DNA from: CAZQYB01 sp964597535
Lineage (GTDB): Bacteria > Planctomycetota > Phycisphaerae > Sedimentisphaerales > Anaerobacaceae
NCBI GenBank assembly: GCA_964597535.1
Contig: CAZQYB010000048.1
Span: 1 to 16,623 of the forward strand
DNA length: 16,623 nt
Direction: 5' to 3'
Numbering within the stretch: position 1 is the first letter of the stretch; every line of letters begins with the position of its first letter. The notes beneath the pieces are model-generated. The model ran no database searches, was not told the origin of the DNA, and saw nothing but the letters and a program-made list of their open reading frames with translations. A program made the translations under genes and the position numbers. Below are positions 7,455 through 13,928 of this stretch, one piece after another.

Positions 7455-7536
7455 TACAACCAAACCGGGCACGAAAAATAACAAACAATCAAACAGAACG
7501 ATAACACAAAGTTACTCTATTACTCTATGAGCATAG

Positions 7537-7568
7537 AAGGCCGGGTTTACTTTAGCTCGGCCTTTCGT
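7537..7568 (+). terminator. Intrinsic terminator after the 3D-domain gene
   Basis: AAGGCCG (7537-7543) pairs with CGGCCTT (7558-7564) around a 14-nt loop, followed by a short, interrupted T tract. A small CTATG-AG-CATAG hairpin (7525-7536) precedes it. Confidence 0.65.
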
Positions 7569-7825
7569 CTGCGTCCCACCGAATCATTTAGCTAATAAAA
7601 GTGGGTTTGCAAAAGATACAACGGATAAAATTTTTTGCCCCCGGCTGCCGGCTTGTGTTGGGTGTTGTTTTATGATACAAGGACGGTGATTTTTATGGGT
7701 CGTTGTTACAAGGTAAATCAAATCCAATTTGCTTTTTTGGCTTAACCTGGGCTGAATTTGTGCCGATACAACAGTCAGAAGTTATGGAAACCATATTGTC
7801 TTGAGCCGAATTAGGAGAATTAAAA

Positions 7826-8161
7826 ATGGGGATCCAGAATTGGTCGGACGATGTTATTCTTGTTGATTTGCCCCAGGAACCGAATATGGGCGAAGAGCTC
7901 AAAACCGTTACAGGGATTGTTCGTGACAGAGGCAACTGTGACGTAGTGGTTGATTTTTCGAGCGTTGATATTGTAACTTCTTCAAGTCTTTCGAAGCTCC
8001 TGAAGCTGCGCAAGTTATTGGCGGATTGCAGTCACAAGCTTGTTTTTTGCAATGTTGCCGCCGCAACCAAAGGCATTTTTACGGTAACGGGCCTTGACGG
8101 AGTCTTCGAACTTGTAGATGATAAATTCGTCGCTTTAGCCAGCCTGCAGATTGTCCATTAG
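7826..8161 (+). CDS. STAS-domain protein (anti-sigma factor antagonist-like)
   Basis: A 111-residue single-domain protein with the SpoIIAA/RsbV pattern: a beta strand near 10-14, VVVDFSSVDIVTSSSLSKLLKLRKLL (spanning 40-65), and KLVFCNVAAATKGIFTVTGLDGVFELVDD, typical of the second half. In the family a serine in the DSSG motif is phosphorylated by an anti-sigma kinase, and the unphosphorylated form binds that kinase and frees a sigma factor. Here the motif reads TSSSL (51-55), so Ser52/Ser53 is the likely site and the usual Asp and Gly are replaced. AGGAGA lies 7 nt before the ATG. No kinase or phosphatase partner is adjacent. It appears to be monocistronic; the region upstream (7569-7825) shows only a CCGG-CTG-CCGG hairpin (about 7645-7655) and no convincing promoter. 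Confidence 0.82.
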   Translation: MGIQNWSDDVILVDLPQEPNMGEELKTVTGIVRDRGNCDVVVDFSSVDIVTSSSLSKLLKLRKLLADCSHKLVFCNVAAATKGIFTVTGLDGVFELVDDKFVALASLQIVH

Positions 8162-8491
8162 GTAAATCGATGACCCATTTTTTGGTTTTTTTACAAGGGC
8201 TGTACAAAACAACCTCCGTATGCCGAGGTATAACTAAAACTATCCGGCACAAAGAGGTACGCCGTTAAAAATAATATCGTACAGTCCTGTGCCAAATCCT
8301 TCCAGAAATTCATCTCGCATCTGAGCAGACAATTGAGTCTGCCAAAAACAAAATTTGTCGGACAATTCCTTTGTGGAATCCTGTTTTTCAACCAATCTGA
8401 TACAGCAGGAGTGGAAACCGGTGCGGCGAGCCAGCAGTATGAAGTGATTCCGCATTAACCGCTGCAACCGTATTGAAAACGGTTGTTGCGC
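8162..8491. other. Intergenic stretch, mostly unrecognised
   Basis: No recognisable gene. It holds a short hairpin CCTC...GAGG (about 8212-8227), a marginal minus-strand reading frame (8240-8455, listed separately), and an 8-bp stem GCAACCGT/ACGGTTGT (8464-8471 and 8479-8486). Confidence 0.45.
8240..8455 (-). CDS. Marginal small hypothetical protein
   Basis: A 71-codon frame whose translation has ordinary protein composition, for example DSTKELSDKFCFWQ and MRDEFLEGFGTGLYD. It lacks a good ribosome-binding site and lies downstream of a minus-strand terminator. I do not recognise it, and it may be spurious or a decayed gene. Confidence 0.22.
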   Translation of the reverse strand: MRNHFILLARRTGFHSCCIRLVEKQDSTKELSDKFCFWQTQLSAQMRDEFLEGFGTGLYDIIFNGVPLCAG

Positions 8492-8525
8492 AAAAAAAGA
8501 CCGGTTTTCGACTCTGAAACCGACC
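8492..8525 (-). terminator. Intrinsic terminator for the small minus-strand gene
   Basis: On the minus strand a 9-bp stem (8517-8525 with 8499-8507, two G-U pairs) closes a 9-nt loop and is followed directly by seven T residues (8498 to 8492). It lies about 100 nt past the stop of the 65-residue gene at 8628 and supports that gene being real. Confidence 0.72.
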
Positions 8526-8627
8526 TTCTTTAATGCTTTACTGTTGAAAATAAATCGACATTTGGTGCGTAGATAATCACGGTTGTTTCTTCAATCTGCC
8601 TGATGAGCTCAATGGCGGAGGGGCTTT

Positions 8628-8825
8628 CTAACTGCGTGACCTTGCATTTATCAAGGCAGCTAAAAGGATATGTCTTAACCTGTCAACAGTGAGCTTGTTG
8701 AGATAATCCTCGGTAAAATCCAATCTAAATCTGCCTCTGAAGTTTCTGATTTGTCTTTTAAGCTCGTCACTGCCCAGAGAAGCGATTGAAGTTGCTGTTC
8801 GTTCGAAATATTCTCTCGATGCCAT
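8628..8825 (-). CDS. Small conserved-looking hypothetical protein (65 aa)
   Basis: A charged, largely helical 65-residue protein: MASREYFERTATSIASLGSDELKRQIRNF at the N-terminus, then RFRLDFTEDYLNKLTVDRLRHILLAAL. I recall similar small proteins in Phycisphaerae, but they have no assigned function. ATG 8825 is chosen over an in-frame TTG at 8831 because AGAGG lies 8 nt upstream. There is no membrane segment or signal peptide, so it is probably cytoplasmic. It is transcribed divergently from queA and has its own downstream terminator. A TATAAA-like box on its strand lies about 40 nt upstream, but no clear -35 accompanies it. The overlapping region shows no better frame on the other strand. Confidence 0.6.
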   Translation of the reverse strand: MASREYFERTATSIASLGSDELKRQIRNFRGRFRLDFTEDYLNKLTVDRLRHILLAALINARSRS

Positions 8826-9000
8826 GGCCAATACCTCTGAAAAGCTATTGTTTTAAGTTGAATTTATACTACTGGTATCGTCCCCGGCGTTGAGCTACTT
8901 TTGCGGAAAATTCTCTCCGGCGGGCTCAAATACCAAAACTGACTTATTATTGGGCCAAAATTTTTTTGTCATTTGACTGATAGTCTGATAACTTTTGGTT

Positions 9001-10050
9001 ATGAAAACAGATAAACTAAATTATGACTTGCCGGCTGGGCTGATTGCTCAGCAGCCGGCTGGCATTCAAAACGACTCGCGTTTACTGGTTTTCAACCGGC
9101 TCAACGGCGAGCTAATCGACAGTCGTTTTAGCAGGATTGGTGATTTTTTATCGGCCGGAGATTGTCTTGTTCTCAACGATACAAAGGTTTTGCAGGCTCG
9201 TTTTTTCGGCCGACGCGCCAGAGGAGCCAATCTGGAAGGATTATTTCTAAACGAAAACACCACGGGTGTTTGGGAAGTGATGCTGAAAGGTACTCGTAAA
9301 GTAAAAGTCGGCGAGACCATCTATCTAAGAGACAAAGAAAAGCAGGATTTCTGCAGGGCAGAGGTTCTCCGGAAATTAGAGGGGGGTAGATGCCGGCTGA
9401 AGATAGAGACAGATGCAGATACGGAAACTATCCTTGAGAGAATAGGTTTTCCTCCGCTGCCGCCATATATTAAACGGGGCGACAATCTATCCATTGCGGC
9501 GATGGATAAGGTACGGTATCAAACGGTATACGCCCGGAAAACCGGGGCGGTTGCGGCACCGACAGCGGGGCTGCATTTTACCCGTCGGCTAATCGAGCAA
9601 CTAAAAGACGCCGGCATCTACTTTGCATTCGTAACACTGCACGTAGGGCTGGGGACGTTTAAGCCGATAACTGCAGAGAATATCGAAGAGCATAAAATCG
9701 AGCGGGAGCAATTCAGTATCGATGAAGAAAATGCCCTGCTAATAAATTCAGCAAAGGAAAAGGGCGGAAGAATAATCGCCGTGGGCACAACTTCGGTGCG
9801 GACGGTGGAGACGGTAACTTTTGGCTCACGGGTGAAAGCTGCCGGAGGAGAAACGGCACTATTCATAACGCCCGGGTACAAATTCAAGTTAGTCGATGCT
9901 ATGGTAACAAATTTTCATCTGCCCAAATCGACCCTGCTTGCGCTGGTGGCGGCCTTTGCCGGTCTGGAAAACATCCTTGCCGCCTACCGCCACGCCATTG
10001 AGCGGCGATATCGCTTTTACTCTTATGGCGATGCGATGCTGATAGTGTAG
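9001..10050 (+). CDS. queA: S-adenosylmethionine:tRNA ribosyltransferase-isomerase (QueA)
   Basis: A 349-residue cytoplasmic enzyme of typical length. It transfers and isomerises the ribosyl part of SAM onto preQ1-modified tRNA (wobble G34 of GUN anticodons), making epoxyqueuosine. Family motifs: YDLPAGLIAQQPA near the N-terminus, SRLLVFNR, LVLNDTKVLQARFFG, GTRKVKVGE, the catalytic-domain APTAGLHFT and LHVGLGTFKPI, FHLPKSTLLALV, and a C-terminal YGDAMLIV. The ATG at 9001 fits the family start; an in-frame TTG two codons upstream is less likely. No good ribosome-binding site is seen. A weak promoter-like pair (TTGTCA at 8966-8971 with TAACTT 17 bp on) lies just upstream. Other queuosine genes are not in the window. 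Confidence 0.96.
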   Translation: MKTDKLNYDLPAGLIAQQPAGIQNDSRLLVFNRLNGELIDSRFSRIGDFLSAGDCLVLNDTKVLQARFFGRRARGANLEGLFLNENTTGVWEVMLKGTRKVKVGETIYLRDKEKQDFCRAEVLRKLEGGRCRLKIETDADTETILERIGFPPLPPYIKRGDNLSIAAMDKVRYQTVYARKTGAVAAPTAGLHFTRRLIEQLKDAGIYFAFVTLHVGLGTFKPITAENIEEHKIEREQFSIDEENALLINSAKEKGGRIIAVGTTSVRTVETVTFGSRVKAAGGETALFITPGYKFKLVDAMVTNFHLPKSTLLALVAAFAGLENILAAYRHAIERRYRFYSYGDAMLIV

Positions 10051-10060
10051 CGGTGGGTAC

Positions 10061-11488
10061 TTACGCCAGGTACAGTTTGTCCTTCGGCTTGATTTTAGAT
10101 ATCTGATTCAGCTTTGCTTTGATGTCATCTTCTTGCAGGGCAAAACTCGGTGCTATTTCGATGAGGCAATCGAGCGAGCCGTCACTTCGTCTCGGGGTGG
10201 CCAGGCCGGCTGATTCGAGCCAATCAGCAGCACGAGCAACCATCATCTGCTTTGCGGTTTCGACACTGTCAACACCGGCGGCATTTTTGGTCGGAGCGAA
10301 TTCCTGGCTTCGCAGCGTCTGCAAAATTACTGACTTCGAGGCAAAAGGCAAGGCATCGAAAACGAAGGATTCCAGCTTTATACCATTGGGCTCGGTTGGT
10401 TGCACAGTATTTCCCTGCTGGTCGATGTACGGAATTTTTTTGACGGCTTTGTGCAAAGGCAAACTAAAGCCCTTACTGTTTAGCTCTTCAACGAAGCTGC
10501 GACTGATAATGTGGATGGCGATACTGCCGAGCCTGAAGACCAATGAGCCATCGGGGTTTCGTTTTTCCGCCGGCTCATCAGGCCAATCGCTATATTCGAT
10601 GACTTTTACCCTGCCATCGACGAGACAGAAGTTGCCGACCCTTTCCTTTGGCCCGGTCTTTAGCACGGCCTTTGAAGACATCTCGGCCTCATCAAGAGCG
10701 TGCAGACCGATAAAAAGGGGGTCAAAAATATGAACAAGAGGATTATCAACCTGCCAATAGCTTATGAATTCTATACCGCGTTTCCTCATATCTTCGAGAG
10801 CGCCACTTTTATAAAGTGCTTTCAGACTCCCCCCGTGGCCATCGGGTGAGCAAGCTATATCGGCGTAGTCGGCCATCAGGATTTTGCCGTCGAAACTAAA
10901 ATTCGGCAGTGTGCCCTGCTGGAATATAAATACATCCTTCCCGTGCAGGCCGTAATAATCGTTCGAGCGAAAAATCTTTATGGTCTCAGTGTGGTTCAAA
11001 GGACTGGTCATAATATACCAGGGGCAAACGGCCTGATATCTTTCTGAGACTGCCGCGATAGATTCGGCAAAGATTTGAAACAGCGTTTTGTTTTTGACAG
11101 GGCTGATGGGAAAATTCCCTTTTGGGGCGTCGAACCCGAGTCGGGTTCCCTGCCCGCCGGCGACGACGAAGGCGGCCACTTTGCCGGCAGATATCAACTC
11201 TCTGCCCAATTCTGCGGCTCCGGCATATTTGCGCTCCTGCTCAAGGCTGGACGGCACAGGGCTGTAGGATGGAGCAGGTTTGAAACCGGCTGCCACGACA
11301 GCAGAAGCGGGGGTTTTGATGTATTCAGCGACCCAATCGTCTATTTTCGAGAAATCCAGTCCTTCAATTTGTGTAAGCAAATTTTGTTCTTGGACCGTCT
11401 TCAACCGGTCCCAAAATGCCAAAAGATGGCTCTGATTGTGCCTTTTCAGCAGTCTTTTCGTGTTTTCAAGGGTTTTTTTGATAATCAT
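10061..11488 (-). CDS. UDP-sugar pyrophosphorylase (UDPGP/UAP1 family)
   Basis: A 475-residue cytoplasmic nucleotidyltransferase of the eukaryote-like UDPGP family, which makes UDP-GlcNAc (or UDP-glucose/galactose) from UTP and the sugar 1-phosphate. A helical N-terminal region (1-60) precedes the nucleotide-binding loop VAGGQGTRLG (109-118) with APKGNFPISP (121-130). The later motifs are MTSPLNH, FIFQQGTLPNF, SPDGHGGSLKAL (uridine/sugar site), SYWQVDNPLV (metal-binding Asp) and LKTGPKERVGNF, followed by a C-terminal domain. The overall pattern is closest to UAP1/AGX-type UDP-N-acetylhexosamine enzymes, but the substrate cannot be fixed from sequence. It could supply peptidoglycan or glycan precursors. 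It is convergent with queA (10 bp between stops). The only start codon that fits is ATG 11488, with AGGT placed too close to it. The linker at residues 63-77 is coded by a palindrome. Confidence 0.9.
   Translation of the reverse strand: MIIKKTLENTKRLLKRHNQSHLLAFWDRLKTVQEQNLLTQIEGLDFSKIDDWVAEYIKTPASAVVAAGFKPAPSYSPVPSSLEQERKYAGAAELGRELISAGKVAAFVVAGGQGTRLGFDAPKGNFPISPVKNKTLFQIFAESIAAVSERYQAVCPWYIMTSPLNHTETIKIFRSNDYYGLHGKDVFIFQQGTLPNFSFDGKILMADYADIACSPDGHGGSLKALYKSGALEDMRKRGIEFISYWQVDNPLVHIFDPLFIGLHALDEAEMSSKAVLKTGPKERVGNFCLVDGRVKVIEYSDWPDEPAEKRNPDGSLVFRLGSIAIHIISRSFVEELNSKGFSLPLHKAVKKIPYIDQQGNTVQPTEPNGIKLESFVFDALPFASKSVILQTLRSQEFAPTKNAAGVDSVETAKQMMVARAADWLESAGLATPRRSDGSLDCLIEIAPSFALQEDDIKAKLNQISKIKPKDKLYLA
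11261..11302. repeat. Palindromic element inside the UDP-sugar pyrophosphorylase gene
   Basis: GCTGT (11261-11265) with ACAGC (11298-11302) encloses GGTTT-G-AAACC (11277-11287), with interrupted AGC/GCT and TGG/CCA pairing between. The core AGCAGGTTTGAAACC resembles the palindromic intergenic repeat GCAGGTTTGAAACCTGC that I recall from various bacteria. It codes the protein's linker AGFKPAPS. Confidence 0.5.
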
Positions 11489-11515
11489 ACCTGCGATTCC
11501 AAACCGAAAACAATG

Positions 11516-11543
11516 ATATTAGGCGAATTGCGTAAATTTTCAA
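11516..11543 (-). promoter_or_regulatory. Candidate promoter for the UDP-sugar pyrophosphorylase gene
   Basis: On the minus strand TTGAAA (11543-11538) and TAATAT (11521-11516) are separated by 16 bp, with 5/6 and 4/6 matches. The start would fall near 11509, about 20 nt before the ATG. Confidence 0.5.
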
Positions 11544-11572
11544 GAAAGTTAGGAAAATTTAACAAAATTTAT

Positions 11573-11601
11573 TTGACAGACGATAGATTTTGTGTTAGGA
11601 T
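11573..11601 (+). promoter_or_regulatory. Strong sigma70-type promoter upstream of pseudopilin 1
   Basis: A perfect TTGACA (11573-11578), 17-bp spacer and TAGGAT (11596-11601). Transcription from about 11608 would give a leader of about 370 nt before the pseudopilin start at 11980. It is divergent from the pyrophosphorylase promoter. Confidence 0.72.
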
Positions 11602-11607
11602 TCAAGT

Positions 11608-11979
11608 TAGATGGATAGATAGGTAGGTTTTAAATGCTTATTATAACTTAAACCAGCTATCATATTTTAAGTAACTTCATCTTCACACCTCAAACCTACC
11701 CGTCAGAAATGATGTCTGTCTTTGGGTACAAAATGTATTGTCGATGCGACAGAAGTCGTAAGCGCCGAAAGTGCGCGCTAACCTGTCGGTAAGACTTTGT
11801 CCGAAGAATTTAAACCGGTCGCTCTCAGGCGAAAAAAATGGAAAGTTAAAGGGATTCGCGAGAAAAATAACACTATTGCATGCGTGTGCAGATGATTGTA
11901 TTTATCTATTAAAAGATAATGAAAGCGGGCTTAGGAGCGGCTGGGCTTGCGAATCTCGAAAAAGTAAAGGAGAAAAATC
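11608..11979 (+). other. Long, possibly structured 5' leader of pseudopilin 1
   Basis: No convincing gene lies between the promoter and the pseudopilin. Near the 5' end, GGTAGGTTT (11622-11630) is perfectly complementary to AAACCTACC (11692-11700), and inside that span ACTTAAA (11646-11652) pairs with TTTAAGT (11666-11672). Further hairpins are TGTCG-ATG-CGACA (11739-11751) and AGCGC...GCGCT (11761-11779). It does not match a riboswitch class I know. Confidence 0.45.
11943..11979 (+). repeat. Conserved proximal leader, copy 1 (ribosome-binding region of pseudopilin 1)
   Basis: This stretch closely matches 13893-13928 before pseudopilin 2: both share GGG-Y-YKCGAATCT, then an A-rich run, AGTAAAGGAGAAAA and TC before the ATG. 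The shared AAAGGAG is the ribosome-binding site. Confidence 0.75.
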
Positions 11980-12714
11980 ATGAAAAGGAAAGGTTTTACA
12001 TTAATTGAGCTGTTGGTCGTGATTTCGATCATAGCGCTGCTGATGAGCATCCTGATGCCGGCTCTGGCGAGGGTTCGTGAACTTGCTTCACGAGTGGTCT
12101 GCGGGACGAACTTGTCCGGCATCGGTAAGGCAATGGGTATCTATGCCAACAATAACGAATCCGGCCGCTTCCCGCGAGCAGGGGGCAGAAACGGCATATT
12201 GGGCACCGTAAGTGCCTGGAACGACCCTGACGAAGCTGTCGCTTTTGCCAGCAACACAGCAACTATTACGTCCAGTCTCTGGCTCCTGGTAAAAGGTGAC
12301 TATGCGACGGCGAAGCAGTTTGTTTGCGGGAGCGACCCCGACACCGACGGACAATTCAGGATCGCCGACCCTTATTCGGTTTGGGATTTCGGCCCCACTC
12401 CAGTTGACTATTGCAGCTATGCTTATCATATGCCCTATGACGATGCCAGTGGGTTCAGCTTTGGAATGACCTCAGCAAGCAATCCCGGTCTGCCGGTGGC
12501 GGCCGACAGGAACCCAGGCGATGACAGTGAGAACTCCCGCGCCCATCAAGACGAGGGCCAAAACGTACTATTTGTAGATGGTCACGTGAACTTTGAAAGA
12601 AGCGAAGGAGGCAGGGCCGGCCGGGAGTGCGGTCTCAATGACGATGACATTTATTCGGCCGACGACGGCGGTCTTGCACCGGTGGATAGATATGATTCAT
12701 ACCTGATAAATTGA
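11980..12714 (+). CDS. Type II secretion-like pseudopilin 1 (H-X9-DG class)
   Basis: A 244-residue protein with a class III prepilin signal: MKRKG is cut before FTLIELLVVISIIALLMS, whose Glu at +5 of the mature chain is the conserved one. The rest of the N-terminal helix runs to about residue 40 (LARVRELASRVVC). The globular part has features shared with the second copy: RFPRAGG (69-75), KQFVC, YAYHMP, ADRNP and, near the C-terminus, AHQDEGQNVLFVDGHVNFE (H-x10-DG). These proteins, close to the DUF1559-type prepilins, are greatly expanded in planctomycetes. They are processed by prepilin peptidase at the inner membrane and probably form surface or secretion pseudopili, but their roles are unknown. 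It has its own promoter, a long leader and a strong terminator. Confidence 0.88.
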   Translation: MKRKGFTLIELLVVISIIALLMSILMPALARVRELASRVVCGTNLSGIGKAMGIYANNNESGRFPRAGGRNGILGTVSAWNDPDEAVAFASNTATITSSLWLLVKGDYATAKQFVCGSDPDTDGQFRIADPYSVWDFGPTPVDYCSYAYHMPYDDASGFSFGMTSASNPGLPVAADRNPGDDSENSRAHQDEGQNVLFVDGHVNFERSEGGRAGRECGLNDDDIYSADDGGLAPVDRYDSYLIN

Positions 12715-12765
12715 GCCGACCACCTAATGAGATTAGAGGTTAGTTCCTGAGAAACGTGTCATCCA

Positions 12766-12799
12766 GCGGCCTTATGCGGTTGGGCATAAGGCCGCTTTT
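12766..12799 (+). terminator. Strong intrinsic terminator after pseudopilin 1
   Basis: A perfect 12-bp stem, GCGGCCTTATGC (12766-12777) with GCATAAGGCCGC (12784-12795), a 6-nt loop and TTTT. The core closely matches the terminator after pseudopilin 2. Confidence 0.93.
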
Positions 12800-12918
12800 G
12801 CTACAACCCGGCCCGGCAAAACGGTATGATTAAAAAATAATGTAAGAATTCGCATTTTTTTGTATATGTGGACTGTCTCATTCGTCTTTATTATAGGAAA
12901 GGGTTCAGGAATTCCGGA

Positions 12919-13446
12919 TTGGATGACTTTTCAGATGATATTCTGATTGCAGCCAGTCAGCGTGGCGATAAGAGTGCGTATGCACTCTTGGTTAAAAGGC
13001 ACTACAGGCATGTCTTCGCGGTGTGTCTGGGTGTGGTTGCAAATGTTGACGACGCCGAAGATATTGCCCAGGATGTGATGCTAAAAGGTTTTTTGAAAAT
13101 AAGTAAACTGCGTAGCAGCGAGCAATTCGGGCGGTGGATTCTGCGGATAGCTAAAAATCTTTGTATCGATTTTCTTCGAAGGGAAAAATGCGCAAGGGCC
13201 TCTCTGGCCAAACAGGCGGTGCAACAGCGACAAACAACGAATGAGAACCACGATTTGCAACAGGCCATCAGAGACTTGCCTCAAGAGTACCGGCTGCCTC
13301 TGGTGATGTACTACTTTGACAATAAAAGCGCAAAAAGTATTGCCGAAAAGTTAAACATTTCCCACTCGGGAGTGTGTCAGAGAATCAAAGATGCAAGGAG
13401 GCAATTGCACAAGCTGTTAACAGAAGGAGTGCATAATGGAGAGTAA
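12919..13446 (+). CDS. ECF-type RNA polymerase sigma factor
   Basis: A 175-residue sigma-70-family factor with only regions 2 and 4. Region 2 (about 15-90) includes YALLVKRHYRHVF, DDAEDIAQDVMLKGFL and FGRWILRIAKNLCIDFLRR. Region 4 (about 112-168) has LPQEYRLPLVMYYFDNKSAKSIAEKLNISHSGV, with its helix-turn-helix, and then the RIKDARRQL helix. TTG 12919 is preferred because AGGA lies 8 nt upstream and the protein then begins at the usual (M)DDFSDD; a GTG at 12868 has no ribosome-binding site and adds a non-family tail. The stop overlaps the start of the anti-sigma gene by 11 nt, the classic sign of translational coupling. Its target promoters are unknown; pseudopilin 2, just downstream, is the obvious candidate. 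Confidence 0.88.
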   Translation: MDDFSDDILIAASQRGDKSAYALLVKRHYRHVFAVCLGVVANVDDAEDIAQDVMLKGFLKISKLRSSEQFGRWILRIAKNLCIDFLRREKCARASLAKQAVQQRQTTNENHDLQQAIRDLPQEYRLPLVMYYFDNKSAKSIAEKLNISHSGVCQRIKDARRQLHKLLTEGVHNGE

Positions 13447-13834
13447 CTGTGACAAAATGAAAGAGCAAATTGCAGACCTTATTACTGGAATTCCGGCGGA
13501 GAAAGAAGCACAAACAATCGAGCAACACCTTAACGAGTGCTCGGCCTGTAGAGCGTATGCCCAGAGGATGGAGAAAGAAGAAGAATTACTAACCGGGTTC
13601 TTTGCGAAGTTTGATACGAATATGACAAGCCGGGAAGATGAAGCAATAAATATCATAAATCGCTTTGACGCATCCGGGCAAACCAACGTCGTCTCGCTCG
13701 GCAAAATGATTATGAAAAGCTTATTTGCAAAGCATGCGGCGGCGGCGGCGCTAATCGTTTTTGTAACATTATACTTCATAATAACTTTAACGTGGATTTC
13801 CCAAATAAATGAGTGTATTCGGCTTTGTATGTAG
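13436..13834 (+). CDS. Zinc-finger anti-sigma factor, membrane-anchored
   Basis: A 132-residue partner of the preceding sigma factor. The N-terminal zinc-binding anti-sigma (zf-HC2) motif is seen as H31-x3-C35-x2-C38 (HLNECSAC). A helical linker follows, and a single membrane helix lies near 103-122 (AAALIVFVTLYFIITLTWIS), leaving a very short tail outside with two more cysteines. Such proteins hold the ECF factor at the membrane until a signal releases it. The almost absent periplasmic domain suggests sensing is by the zinc site, the membrane segment or a partner protein rather than by its own sensor domain. It overlaps the sigma gene by 11 nt, and the AAGGAG needed for its translation lies within the end of that gene. 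Pseudopilin 2 begins 94 bp downstream. Confidence 0.82.
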   Translation: MESNCDKMKEQIADLITGIPAEKEAQTIEQHLNECSACRAYAQRMEKEEELLTGFFAKFDTNMTSREDEAINIINRFDASGQTNVVSLGKMIMKSLFAKHAAAAALIVFVTLYFIITLTWISQINECIRLCM

Positions 13835-13876
13835 TATGAAGCTTGAATCCTGTTTAGGAATATAATAACTAAAACA

Positions 13877-13928
13877 GACCTAAAAACGGTTTGGGTCGCG
13901 AATCTTAAAAAAAGTAAAGGAGAAAATC
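13877..13928 (+). promoter_or_regulatory. Hairpin and conserved leader (copy 2) before pseudopilin 2
   Basis: GACCTAAA (13877-13884) pairs with TTTGGGTC (13890-13897), one G-U pair included. The stretch 13893-13928 is the second copy of the leader found before pseudopilin 1, with AAAGGAG as the ribosome-binding site. A TATAAT stands at 13861-13866 but lacks a well-spaced -35, so a separate promoter is uncertain. Confidence 0.55.

Noticed and set aside
8191..8391. 66-codon minus-strand frame
   Set aside because: It overlaps the marginal 8240-8455 frame, has a poor start context and does not look like a protein.
10119..10733. 204-codon plus-strand frame
   Set aside because: It lies wholly antisense to the UDP-sugar pyrophosphorylase gene, whose motifs are clear.
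11075..11626. 183-codon plus-strand frame crossing the pyrophosphorylase start
   Set aside because: It is antisense to coding DNA and runs through two promoter regions; the composition is not protein-like.
11608..11979. c-di-GMP or other known riboswitch before pseudopilin 1
   Set aside because: I looked for the conserved GEMM core and other familiar aptamer motifs and did not find them.
11771..11983. 70-codon frame in the pseudopilin leader
   Set aside because: No ribosome-binding site, no family resemblance, and it runs into the pilin start; a leader peptide cannot be excluded but is not supported.
12868..12918. N-terminal extension of the sigma factor from GTG 12868
   Set aside because: There is no ribosome-binding site, and the extra 17 residues do not resemble the family, whose proteins start at DDFSDD.
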